Shown here: in pieces, positions 40,543 to 53,600 of the stretch
Position numbering within the stretch: position 1 is the first letter of the stretch
Layout: every line of letters begins with the position of its first letter
Assembly: GCA_002633005.1 (NCBI GenBank)
Contig: NMRA01000142.1
Location: 128,272 to 192,271 of the forward strand
Length of the DNA stretch: 64,000 nt
Source: Phoronis australis
Taxonomy: Eukaryota > Phoronida > Phoronidae
Reading direction: 5' to 3'
The notes under the pieces: model-generated
The model's input: only the letters and a program-made list of their open reading frames with translations
The model's database searches: none
Told to the model about the DNA's origin: nothing
Translations under genes and position numbers: made by a program

Positions 40543-40816
40543 GCATCCAACTTCTACCAATGCTCCGAAGAGTGTGGCATATTTTGAGCAAAACGTCCAG
40601 AGCACCGTTACGAAACGAAAACACAAGTTATACATCTTGCAAGCGCGAACGCAGGAAAAGACCTCTCTAATGTGTGATTTTTTTACGACGCACAAGTTTT
40701 GGCTCGCACCGCACGACACCCACGAAGTAAAGGAGCATCGTGGATGTGCTACTACCCAGACTGAGGGAATTGGACTAAGACTGTTGTTGGCATGCATTTT
40801 TGCAAAGTCATTTAGT

Positions 40817-40822
40817 AATAAA
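40817..40822 (+). terminator. Candidate polyadenylation signal, copy B
   Basis: AATAAA 275 bases after the copy B stop codon, same context as copy A. Confidence 0.5.
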
Positions 40823-40939
40823 ACCGTCAAAACACACTACTCTAACCCGATTTTTAATACTCTCATTAGTTGTTCTATTCTAAAATTTATTCGAACTATA
40901 TCTATCGTTGTTATTCGCCCACTGTATAAAACCTATAGT

Positions 40940-41089
40940 AGAGGGGGGCCAAGGGGCCATGGCCCCCCTTAAAACTCCCCCAGATTTCATTTGGCAGTTG
41001 GGAGGTTCGCCGTCTGACGGGCAAAATCCTGGCTAATAATCTTGTCTGGCCCCGCGGCCCCCTAAATAAAAATCCTGGATCCGCCCCTG
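40940..41089 (+). mobile_element. Small GC-rich DNA transposon, left end lost
   Basis: About 150 bp, much more GC-rich than its surroundings, from a G-rich segment (GGGGGGCCAAGGGGCC) to CCTGGATCCGCCCCTG. Copy A keeps the intact left end (CAGTGGCGGATT); here that end and the adjoining target are missing. No coding capacity. hAT-like CAG..CTG ends are suggestive only. Confidence 0.65.
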
Positions 41090-42490
41090 GTATTCATACG
41101 GAATCAACTTCACCTTATTCCATTCAGTTATAAGAGTCAAGTAGATGTCACTGCTCACCTATATACGTGTAGTCTTGCAAAGTAATGTCACTGAGCGTCA
41201 GTACTGCCACCCACTGACCACATGGTCCGCCGGATTCAAGTTTTCGTAAAATTTCTCTTGCGGTCTTGCGGTCCAGCGCGGATCAAATAAATTTGCTTTA
41301 ATCAAAATAACTGTAGCTACACGCACCTGGTGTCACGGACAACTTAGAGAGGGGGTGGGGGCTTCGGTGTTGTTTTTATTGTTTCCATCGGAAGGGGACC
41401 ATAGATATTTTGTTTTTGCGGATGTAGTTCACATACCAACTAGGGGAATGGCCTCAGGGGACGGTAGTCGTACGTGTAATCCGAATACCCCCAGAAATAA
41501 AAAAAAATCAGAATTAATTCGCTAGTCACCACGTAAAAATTTCCCCAGATTCCACAGTTATTATAAGCTCAGTGCAGCTCTCAGAACAACTGATAAAATA
41601 TAAGTCTATTTACTTCAGCAGTAATTGTTGTATTTAAAATACAGACATGAGCCATAGTACAAAAATTACCCATGCTTACAGCACCATGTGTCTACAACAT
41701 AAACGTTGGTGTTAGCAGTCACTGAATATATACAGATGTACTTTATACAAACTATAATTATATTACTTTAGTAAACAGTTGTTTAAGTAGGGAAAACATA
41801 AAACGACACACAACATTGAGCACAAGTAAAACAATTTATACACAGCAAAAATTCCTTAGGATGGCTGAATTTGAGACACTGAAAATTGTGAAAAAAATAG
41901 TTTCAGTACTATTTCTTAATAACCAAATGTTTTGATAATTTTACTATCCCAGACATGGCTTAAAATTTTTGTATATAATGAAAATTTTATGGTTGAAAAA
42001 TCGAGGAATTTTCAGCGAAATTGAATAGTACAAACAATTTCAATGGAATCATTCTTAATAAACACTCATTTTTCAAGAGAAAATATACCCTACCTCACCC
42101 ACTGGACTCTGATAACCCACATGAAGCAGTTTCTGAACACAAAGTTAACACTGAAAAACGTAAGTCACATCACCCCTTCATGCAGTCAATTATATCAATA
42201 CTTGGAAGACCAATAAAACAACAATGTAAACACTAGCCTTAGATACATAGACTTTGTAAATAATAACTAGCAACTACAAGTTCGCAAGCCAAGAGCTTCT
42301 GGCAAATCTTCATAAGAACAAAGAACACTGTGATGGTCCATACTAACTGAGGGAAGCACATATCAAAGTGATGTCATGAAGGACAATATTATTACTACAT
42401 CACCCAAAGTGTGAATTCACCAGCCATCTGCCATCATCACAGGAAAACGAAACAAAAAAGGTAAATCTATCATGTAACAAACAGTATGGT

Positions 42491-42529
42491 GTTTATTATT
42501 ATTATTATTATTATTATTATTTTATTATC
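42491..42529 (+). repeat. ATT microsatellite
   Basis: About a dozen TTA/ATT units with one slip. Confidence 0.95.
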
Positions 42530-44377
42530 TAATACGATATCGCTTGAATTTTGGCTCCACTCAGTTGGTCCAGACCATCGGGGGTATTGTTTTGTACATA
42601 GGAAAAGACCTACAAGACGCTTGTGCTGCTCATAATTCAGTGTTCTTGCTTCTCAAAGTGACAATAAAACCCGCCTTCTGTAAAAGAACTCTTACTACGA
42701 TAAATCTGGTCTTATCTTTTTCCTTGCTCAGCCCAGAGGCGATTCCCGGACTTAGAAAGAACTGACCATTTGTTATTGCTGGGATCAAGTCATTATTTCT
42801 AATGCACCCAGTATCACATTACCAGTTCTTACACAGCTCAGAAACGATCTAAATCAAAGTTTTTTCTGACAACCGAAGGCGGGCTTGGATCCACTTTAAC
42901 CGAGAATCAGTTGTATAATTACATTCACCCATCAACAGCACAACCATAGCTGGAATTCCAGCAATTCGATGTAAGAAGTACATGAAGTGTGCTTCCATAA
43001 ATGAGTCACTACACTGGCACACTATCATGTATGAGTCATGAAGCAGTCTCACTTGTTCAAAGACGATAATCTCTAGATACAGAACTAATTAACCCGCAGG
43101 TGGCGCAGCACTAAAATCATTCAGCAAGTCTATGTTTGTAGTCTGATGGATAAGTGCGATGTAGCATCTGCCAAGAACAGGTGGGCAAAATTAGATAACT
43201 CGCATTTCCCTGTCATGCTAACTGAGAGCATGGAGAATTCCCCTATCGAAGTAGATAGGATAAGCCATGGATACATAGTCCCGTTGGGGCAATATGCGCC
43301 ATCAGGGCAAAACAGAATTCTGTTCCATTTTTTTGGCATGTACTGTTCTTCCATCAATGAATCGGACATTTATTGCACGTTCATAGCTGAGTAATGGTGT
43401 AAAGGGACACATTGTTGGAAGATCACTACATTGTCACAACAAATTGACAGCAGATAACAACTTAAAAAGCTCTGTTATATCCCATCTGCATCGCTCAGGC
43501 ACAAGCACAGAGTTTATATGGCTTGTTTGGACATCAAGAACAATAATATTGTTAAATGTTTAAAAACCAAAGGAGAAACTTTTTAGGGCTATCACCAGAG
43601 TCTATCCTTTCTGAATTGTGATTGCCCCCCCCCCTTTTCGTGAAATCTTAAATTGTGAGGGATTAAAACATTAAACCAATAAAATTATTGAGGCTTTCTC
43701 ACTAGGAATTTAGTAATTTCCAAAGAACTGAATACTAAACAAAACTTGAAAAGAGAATTCTGTTATACAAAATCCAGCTTGTTTTCTTATAAATATTAAG
43801 TAAATAAGGAAATAAGTATTTTACAGCAAAGTGCATTTCAGAATCTGTGATTGGTGGCTGGTCTATATGCAAATTTGTAACTGGGTTGTCTGATTGGCTA
43901 GTTTGAGGCATGTGATAGGCTAACTGTCGAAGCACACTAATCAATGCTGCAAACATTGAATGAGTCCCAAAACAATTTTAATATGAAGAAACAAACAAGA
44001 AAATCTGGCCACCTTTTTCAATGTACAGGGTGACAGAATACTTCCTTAGTGGTTCACAAATTATTTTGCGGTGCATTTTGAGCCAATCCATCATGTGATT
44101 ATTCCATTTTGGGCTTGGAAGGGGTAAGTAGTCCCCATAGTGGCTTAAAATTTTGGGATGGTTGTAAATCATGAGTGCCATTCACACAAAATAGGTCAGT
44201 GAAAGTAGTTCTTTGTAAACCCTGCCCTTAGTCATACAAATGTCCCAGTTGGATTGTGTAACTATACACAGCTTAACAAAGGGTTTATAGTCCTGGCCCA
44301 GAATGCACACAATTATTAATTCAGACACCCACCCAAGGTAAATCCAGGCCCTACTTGCAAACAATAATACAACAAAA

Positions 44378-44636
44378 TTACGTCCCTTCATTCTCCTCTT
44401 CATCAAAGTCAATGCACGATATCAACTCTTCATTGTCGCTGTCGTTAGCGGGCGGTAGCTGCCGAAGGGTCAATATGAGACGGTCAACTAGCAGGGCTAC
44501 GACCTTGTCCAGAGGGTCCATACATCCCCGTTGCATCCACTTGGGAATGGTGACACGCGCGCGGGTGAAACCCAGTTTCTGCAGGATGTAGTCTACGCCG
44601 ATTGGCTCAATCCTGTTGCCAGCCCATGAGATCAGC
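44378..44636 (-). CDS. BLTP1: BLTP1 last coding exon
   Basis: LISWAGNRIEPIGVDYILQK then TIPKWMQRGCMDPLDKVVAL, ending in an acidic tail (NDSDNEELI, DFDEEENEGT) and TAA at 44380-44378. The C-terminus is acidic here, where the vertebrate one is Lys/Glu-rich. Confidence 0.95.
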
Positions 44637-47600
44637 CTGGAGAATTAGCAGTGGAAGAGGAAGCAAGAACTAGTTTTATTAATCGCCAAAAACATTATCA
44701 CGACTATCTTTCTAATAACAGTGGCGGTCTGGTACACGTGCAGGCCGCTCGCGTGGACCCACTGCACGGATCACAAGAAACTATTTTTATGGTTTATTGA
44801 TATATAAAACCGAGGTGAGGAGGTAGAGAACTGACTCAAGGGTTTGCAGTGTGCCCCAGTGGGACTTGAACCCATGACCTGCAGTAAAGGAAGCACCACT
44901 TACCCCATTAGGCCACACTGCCTCCTCGATTATATTTCTAGCAGGACACTCCCTATTTTTAAAACTTATCAGTTGTAATCATTATGATGTCTTCAATAGC
45001 GTTATTACCTATGTTTTAACTACACTATGACATTCTGATATTTCTTAACTGTATAAAAACATAACTGAGAGAAACCACTGGAATCACTCACTAATAAATT
45101 AAAGAAAGTACTGTTGGACAGTTACTGTACATATTAAATAGTCTTTCACACTTGACACTTCAATACTATCAGATAAGGACCTGTTAAATAAAACGAGTGA
45201 CAAAATAATTTCCAATTAGAATATCTGAAAACCGAAGAGAAAATTTGTTTACCCAATAGCAATTGGTTTCTATCATCAAACAAAAATAAGAGACAACCAC
45301 TGTTTGTTATGAAGCAGTCAATTTTGGAACACGAGACCAACCGCGTCAAAATCAACACACCCTGCTGTTATTTCTATCATTAAGTAATTTCTGTTGTGGT
45401 ATGGAAAGGTTTGAGGAAAATTTCGTACAGTTGAGTAACCTGGTTATAAATTGGACCTTAGGTAGAGAATACATTTAAAATAAAACGTTTCTTTAAGTTA
45501 TGAGTTGTCACTTACCTGACTGTCGGTTCCAAATACCACGTTTTGCACTCAAACTCGCGACTGTCTTTCTTCAGTTCTGTCGTGGGGTCAGTAAGTTTCT
45601 TCTTTTCTGACGTTCCACTGGAGGTGCTGTCTGGAGATTTGGCACGACTTCCATAGAATGACATGGAGCGAGAACCTAGCAAGTAGTATATATAAATAAT
45701 AAAATAGATGCTGGTATGCCACGCAGTTACCAACGGATAAGAATACAAATAGTAAAAGTAAAACTACGAGCGTCAGTACTGAAATATATTATAATATTCC
45801 CCGTGTTTCGAGTGGAGCACTCTTTATCAGGGTCTGTGTTATGCCCTAGATAAAGAGTGCACCACTTGAAGTAGTGTCCACATGCATTGGTGACAACGGT
45901 ATATTTACCATGATAATTAATGTGTTCATTATTTGAACATTTATTACCAGGACAGTTGTAAGCCAGGAAATGAAAGAATTCCCAATTTGTCCACATGCAC
46001 AAAGCACTCTTAGCATTATGTCATTCAATTGTCAGACAAGGCACTGTTCCACTGTCAGTTGGCCGAATACAATAATTATTTCAAAAGATATTAAAACAAA
46101 GTGCACAAAGAAAATTAATTTTCCCTGAATACAACACAACAGTATAATTTTAGAAATTAGAAAAATTTGAATAATACTAATAAGTTTTTGCCTACATGAA
46201 AACTAGTCTCAAAACAAACACCATTGACTCAGAGTAAAAAACAACACTGAGATTTCAATGCCAAAATAATCAACCTTTTCTTACTGTTCCTTTTAAAACA
46301 TGTTGAGAAAGAGGTATTCCAAACAAAACTACTGCAAGCACCAAATTGTCCAAAACCTACTTTTATCTTTCTCCTTCACGTACGCCATGACAACATCATG
46401 TAAGAACAAAATGACCTCTGCATCCATGGCAACGTAGATGTGATCCTCAAACTCAGTGACGAAGCTGACTTCAACAATGGGGAATGGCCCTAACAAGAGA
46501 CACAGCAAAACAACGCTACAGTAAAGTCTCACCAATTTCGGACAAAAATAATTGCCAAAATTGGTCTGTCTTCATTTTTCAAACACTTTTAATGTTGTTT
46601 TGAATTTCCACAGTTGCTGGAAACATTGTCTGAAGGAAGCTATTGGACCATTAAAACGGTACAGCATCTGTTTGGTGCTTCTTATCTTTTATTAAAAAAA
46701 TGAAAACATAAATTTCACTTGTACACCATGTTGTGTCCTAAATTGGTGACATTTTACCGTACTTCAACGCAGACCTATCAGTCGTGATTGCAATAATACA
46801 AGGCCGTTACAAGTCGACAATACACAACTTGAATCACTCATCATTGTACAATTTAAAAAAAAGGAGAGTGCATTATTTGTAAAGCCAATATATCTCTGTC
46901 ACATGTGCTTATTCTCAAAATGCACATCATAGGTTGTGGGGAGGTACTTGAACAAACTTGGTATGAGGTCATATCTGAGACTGATGATGTGAAACGTCCA
47001 TATTTCAGTAATTTTCTCCAATTTTGGACAATTGCCAAAATCTCCCTTTTCATTTTTCCAGGACTTGGCAATGTTGATGCAAATATCCACCGTTTCCCAA
47101 AACATTGTCCAACAGCAGCGGTACTGAACTTGAACATAAAAAGCATCTTTTTTGCTCGTCTTTTATGGAGAAACTGAAGGAACCAGAATTCAAAACATAT
47201 TCATGACTGTGTCTTAAACTGATGAGATTTTATTTTAAATTGTAACCTTTTTAATAGCACAAATACATGATAATAGCCTGAGATCTCGATTTATGTTTGA
47301 ATATTCATCAAACCAAAACAACAAATTGCTGCTTTCAATAAACTTTATCAAGCAGAAATGTTAAAATTCCTCGATTTGCCATCGTTTTTGCCAAGGTTGT
47401 CTTAAAACATGTTATCTTTTTTATATCTTGGCTGTGCTGTCCAAGCCATTAAATTTATTTTTTAAAACTGGCTGTCCCAAACACGGCTGCTTGATGAGTC
47501 TTCGAATACTTGGCTAACGCGTGGCCCAGCTAAACTTTTTTGTTTAAAAGCAATTGCATGAAAAAACTTCAGGGCCACACTGCATACACACCAAAATGAA

Positions 47601-50600
47601 TGCTCTAATGTTTTAACAATCACTTATTTGTCAAACAAATGTGACAAAATCAAGCAATGCAAGGAATGCCACCTTCAGGCGGGGGAGGTTTCTCTCCTTG
47701 TCTGTGTTCCGTCTGTAGGTGGAGCTGCAAAGCAGGCAGGGCAAAGATTGTCTCCGTCTCATGTCGGTGCTCCTGATATTTGCGGATATTTTTCTTCTGC
47801 TCTGGTTCAGCCTCTGTATGAGGCCGTATTTCAGGAAAGGCCATTCCTGAAAGCAAGTAAAAACCAAAAAAGTTCGAAATTTGCTAGGTTGGGTTACAAC
47901 GTTTCTTGTCATAATATATTCCCATTAAACAGCAAATTTGAATCTCAACAATAGTATAATTCAGCGGACTATTCTCTGTAACCAAAATCTTGTTAAACGT
48001 GACACAAGAATTATAACATTAATAGTTATTCATAACTTTCTAGCTACATTTCTCAAACTCTCTGAACATTCTTCTTGTCACTGGGCTACACTGACAAAGT
48101 CCCGTGAGACATGATAATGACGACGATGTTAAAACAAAAGTTAAAACATGATGACGACGACGATGATGATGTCTCTCAGAACTCTACTTCATCAGTGTGA
48201 CACAGCGACAAGTGGTACATTCACAGAGTTTGAGAAATGTGGACTCAGTCTGACATTTAAAAAAAATATCGTCATGCCGTGTTTAATTTAATGAGACTTG
48301 AATGAAGGACACAATATAATGCACTAATTTACTCACATTTGTCCACATGAGACATGTAGCACCAAATTAATAAATTTCCATGTTCAAGATCATGAGACAA
48401 GATTTTGAAAAATTGTGGACATTCATAATACGTTAGGACCTTGTGAAAAATGAAAAAGAGCATTTTTTGCGAATAATTTCGTCCAAAATTGCCAAGATTT
48501 TACTGTGTGCGGAAATACTGAACAGCAAGAATGAAGGCATTGTCTCCAGATAGGTGGTTCATCCTACAACCACCCTTCTCAGATCTCAGTTCAGATGATC
48601 TTATCCGCAGCTTCTGCTAATTTAAACAAATTAAACGTTCTGCTCTCAGTCTCTCCCGCTCTCTGCCCCTCCCCGATATTCTCAAACGAGAACACCATAC
48701 CTGCAGCTTCCTTACACGCGAATGCATACTGGAACCACTCTTGAACGCTGTTGAATGGTGGCGGCATGTGGTAGCCACGCGACAGCTTCAAGATGGATGC
48801 CTTGTGCTTCTTGTCCAAGTGCGTTTGGTTGTGGCCAAGGTTGAACTGCAAGTTTTGGACAACATGTGTCTCTGTTGTGCTTTGACCTGTTGTGAAAATG
48901 AAGGAACTAACACTGTGTGGTGAGAAGTTTGGTGAAACTCAATTATGAAAATGATGGAACTAACAGTGTAGTGAGAAGTTTCGTGAAATTCAAAGCATTT
49001 TCAGGAATTCAAATCGAATTCAATGCGATATTCACAATCATGTATGAATCACATTAAATTCAGTGATCAAGTTACACTCGACGTCTGCTTAAAATAACAG
49101 CATACGTAATGGATGCACAGTCATGAAATTCTCACCTTCAACCATAATACATTGTGCTTCAGTTGCGAATGATATGTTGGGTTCCTTCATGATGAATAAA
49201 GCCCAGAATTTGGAGCGGAAGTTGATACCATGGAAACAAGCCAGTGATATGTTGTTACCCTGGAGATTCATAGTTCCTCCGAGTATGGACCCATATTTGG
49301 GCAATGGGGATGGCAACATGGGAAGGTGGCAGCCAGAGATATGAGCGAGCACCATCTGCCAGTGTCGATGGTGGAGCAGCCACGGAGCGCTGGACTTGGG
49401 TTTTGTAGCTGTATAACAAAAACATAATTATTGGCTGTAATGTATGAGGGGTTAGGTGAACGTGCTGAGGGCTACATGAGTTCAGCTGGGTCAGAGTAAT
49501 TGCCAATTTCTATCTCATTCCGTTTCACTTTTCAAAATCTTCTGGTTTCCTCAGAACAACAGTTTGACAGGTGCCAGTCACAGCGGATGAAATCACACAA
49601 CACATAACGTATGTTCAACAAAAACGTAATTTGTGATTCTGTGATATTCTGTTAGCATTATTTATCCTTCTTGTGGCTTACTAAACCCTCAATGGTGTCT
49701 CTGCATTTCATAAGCTGAGACTATACCGAGTGGACAGGCATTCACACACTGCTAGCTTTAGAATAGGGGGCACAGTCATTCGGGTTTTTGACCCTCTGTT
49801 GCTACAATAAATTTTGCCCAACGGTACATACATTGAACACCTATGAACAATTCATTCTATCAAATTCACCTGGTGCTTTTGTTGTTATGGGTGTGGTCGA
49901 GGGTCCCAGTGAAAAAATCCGTCTGCTACTAATAAACTGCTGTGAGAAGTATTCCTCAAGCTTGGCGGCCAGCTTGATCAGGTCAGGGGTCGTCGACCTG
50001 GAAATCATGATGTGTAGCTGGTCCCAGTCTAAATCTCCGTGGACAAACACAAGGGCTGGCCTGAAAAGAAAATCACAGTGTATCTAATTATCACATTGCA
50101 ATATGTTTTCGTGTATGGCACGTGGTGAATATTCGGGACCCTAGTTGCAGTAGAGCAGATTGCTCCAGATTACATTCTTTCAGAGCAAATTACAATTCAA
50201 ACAAAAATAATAAAAGTCAAGCCAGGTGTGACAACTATATTGCATTTGCATGATTAAGCATTCATTTGCATCATTAATTATTCATGCTGACATTTGACTG
50301 TTTCCTCATGCATTTACTTAGCAGCTTTGTGACAACTTCCATTTTGATTCCACTTCTGGTACTGTCGTTTGAAAAACAGCTCAATCAGAACAAATGGATC
50401 TGAATCGATATTATCCAGATCAATGACATTATCTAAACAGGGTCAGAGTTCGACATTTACAGCGCATTTTAGTAACCACTTCCATTTTGACTCCACTTCT
50501 GATATATAGTCATCTTAAAAAGACAGCCGAACCAGAACAAATTGATCTGAATCGATATAATCCAGACCAGTGACCTCATCTAAATGGGGTCAGACTTCAA

Positions 50601-53600
50601 CTTCAAAAGCCAGACCGCACTACACACCTCCTGGTGGCCAGTGGACTATCTGTATTTTTGTTAGTATCCATCTGCCACTCGTCACTCAACCTGACGGTGA
50701 GTGAGCTGATACGTGTCATCAAGATGCTCGACCCCATGTAGTCGACACGTGACTCCAGTGCGAACAGTTTGACACCAACAACATGCTCAGGATCCTGGGA
50801 AGGGTGCTCGTTGACGTTTACTGAAACAGAGACAGGATGTAGCAGTAACGTTCTCACTGAACTCTGTCTGGTGGATATTACAAGTCTGGAGTAAAATGCA
50901 AAGGACAGTCTACTTAACTATTAGAAACTGACTTGCGTGCATTTGATTAGTACGGTGCATTTCCATAACATAGGTTTAACATAAGATTTTCAATACAATA
51001 ATAAAGAACTTACAAAACTGATAAATGAATGGGTCATAATACCTTCACAAGATCACAGTTGGGCCAAGCTGACACAGATTCCCTATGCCCAAAAGTATAC
51101 TGACAGCATTACACGCCCGTACAAATGAGTCAAGTCTCTTAAGATCATTGATAATACCTGAGAATGTCTGGTACACCGTGTAATAGACCGCCGACAATTA
51201 TTTTTTTAACATAACTACAACACACAGTAACTTGAAAACGCAAAGAAGTCAAAAGTTGAAGTGGGAGAGAGGGAACAAACAAGGAAAATCTAATAGACAG
51301 CTATCAAGGTTGAATTTCCAACAAAATCTATCTTTTTGTTGACAAGTATCATTTAACATGATATTCCTTCGGCAAACAAGGAAAAGACCTAAAACGCAGA
51401 GTCAGTAACTCAGCCTCAGTTATAGGGGGCCCAGAAACTTTGTGGCAACAACCACGCCCTCTGTCTCCAAGAACCCTCATCACTCCCTTCCACCACCCCT
51501 ACTCACCGAATGTGTGCAGGTCTTGCACCTCTATACTCCCACCAACGATGCCCCCTCGTGCGTCCAGCAGAGAATTCCCCACGCCAGCACTCAGCTTCAT
51601 GTTCTTATGACCAGCACTGTCAATGGACAACCGTCCCTGAGACTTGATGTCTTTTGTTCTCCACCTAAAGTAGACATGGTGCATTTGGGCTGAATAATTC
51701 GAACATACACCTCTTGAACAAAGCAGCACCTAATAATGGAGCATTCAGCTTTGTAGGCCACCAAGTATTGCTAACAGGTATGTTTCACGCGATATAATGG
51801 TCTTTGATGTCATCTGAGTGAGGCAGATACAAAGTGATTTCATCATCGAAACTGTGATTGGATACTGCACACGTCTGCTCCTACTAAAAACGTCTCAAGC
51901 AGACGTCAAAGATTCAAGACAATCTGCAACACACGTGAACCTGGCATATGAAGCCAAAAAACAGATGATAAAAATGGGACTTCCTTCTACTTTCACACAA
52001 ATATCTGCGATACCAACAATAGCTCAGCTTAAGTACAACTAAACTATGAATTTGAATTATATACACATTGTACTATTTTCATCTGCTCATTTAGTTGGCT
52101 AAAAAACAAAATTCTATGCTTTTTACACTCACAAAATCAGTCTCATAATAGTCCTTCATAATATTCGTAACCATAGTTCAATTCATCCATTGCAATCACC
52201 AACAACTCAATAAAATGCTTCCAGAGTTTCTTGGAATTGGCCAGATCAAAAACTGTGAATTTGAAAATGGCGCATGAGCGCATTGACTGCGATTTGAGTT
52301 GGTAATGAAAATGTAATCCTATACAGAAAGGTGTACTATGAGCCAATTTCAAGAGAATATTAGAGCTCGTTCTATTTTCAGTTTTTAGCCAGCTAAAGGC
52401 AGCTTTAAAAGCTAAAGAGTCTTCGAGCACACTTGCTTCTTTAACAAACACTACGTTAAAAGTTCAGAATGAATTTCTAATGTAAATTCCACCTGCATTA
52501 GCAACAAAAACCTGTCTTTCTTAAACCTTTAATATTAATTAATTCCCACACAAACAACTGACAAAACTGTTCTTTTTCAACTTTTAAAAATGCGCTACGG
52601 TAACCTCACATTATAGGAAGTGATGTTTTACAGTGACCTAAGAGAAGACATTCAATTTACAAAATAATGTTCCAATTTTCCACCAAAGTGCGAGTTAAAC
52701 AGATGGAATAATTATGGCACCCAACTGTAAAACCAACTAACGTTGTGCATCCCATAAAATTGTTGCTCAAAACTGTTTGACCCAACTTATGTAAGTTGTA
52801 CTTCCCATACAATTATTACACTCAACTGTTTGACACAACTTACATTGTACTTCCCAAAGAATTAATTGCACTCAACTGTTCAACCCAACTTATGTTGTAC
52901 ACTTCACAGAATTATTGCACTCAAATGTTAGACAAATAAAACTTACGTTGTACTTCCCAAAGAATTAATTGCATTCAACTGTTCAACCCAACTTATGTTG
53001 TACACTTCACAGAATTATTGCATTCAACTGTTAGACAAACTTACGTTGTACTTCCCATAGAATTACTGCACTCGACTGTTTGACACAACTTACATTGTAC
53101 TTCCCAAATAATTAATTGCACTCTTGCACTCAACTGTTCAATCCAACTTATGTTGTACATCCCATAGAATTAATGCACTCAACTGTTAGACCCAACTTAC
53201 ATTTAACTTCCCAAAGAATTAATTGCACTCAACTGTTTGACCCAACTTATGTTGTACATCCCATAGAATTAATGCACTCAACTGTTAGACCCAATTTACA
53301 TTGTACTTCCCAAAGAATTAATTGCACTCAACTGTTCAACCCAACTTATGTTGTACTTCCCATAGAATTACATTGCACTCAACTGTTAGATCCAACTTAC
53401 GTTGTATTTCCCATAACGTTTCCCATATTCACGTTGACATCCAACGTTGACAAATTAACAGCAAACAAGACCAGAGTCTCCCAGACTGCTGCCTGCTTTG
53501 ATGCACTCATTGGAGTCGAAGATGAGCCCGGGTCACCAGGGGGTGTTGACATCCGGAGATCGGGTAGGACTTGAGAATAAGGGCTTATGGCGGGTGTGGA

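Larger units (their letters stand above)
38210..40930 (+). repeat. Second copy of the 3' part of SLC18B1-like paralogue 2
   Basis: Nearly identical to 34.49-37.2 kb, with scattered substitutions and small indels, from within intron 9 through exons 10-13 and the polyadenylation signal. The similarity spans introns as well as exons, so the copy is recent or allelic. Confidence 0.95.
40543..44377. other. Spacer between convergent SLC18B1-like and BLTP1 genes
   Basis: Two genes converge here, so both 3' untranslated regions lie in it. It holds the transposon remnant (40940-41089) and an ATT microsatellite (42491-42529). The open frames at 42021-43394 resemble nothing known to me. Confidence 0.6.

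Noticed and set aside
40460-40972. 170-residue frame after the copy B last exon
   Set aside because: Runs through 3' untranslated sequence into the transposon; its counterpart in copy A is broken.
42021-43394. Short frames in the spacer before BLTP1
   Set aside because: No start context, splice pattern or family motif; composition matches neighbouring non-coding DNA.
44846-44921. A functional tRNA gene
   Set aside because: No acceptable anticodon stem-loop, and the T arm is not adjacent to the terminal stem.
52737-53400. CRISPR-like array
   Set aside because: Units are contiguous, degenerate and eukaryotic, without unique spacers.
53116-53574. 152-residue plus-strand open frame with repeated STVRPNLH-like words
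   Set aside because: It is the minisatellite read on the wrong strand, running into the antisense of a BLTP1 exon.
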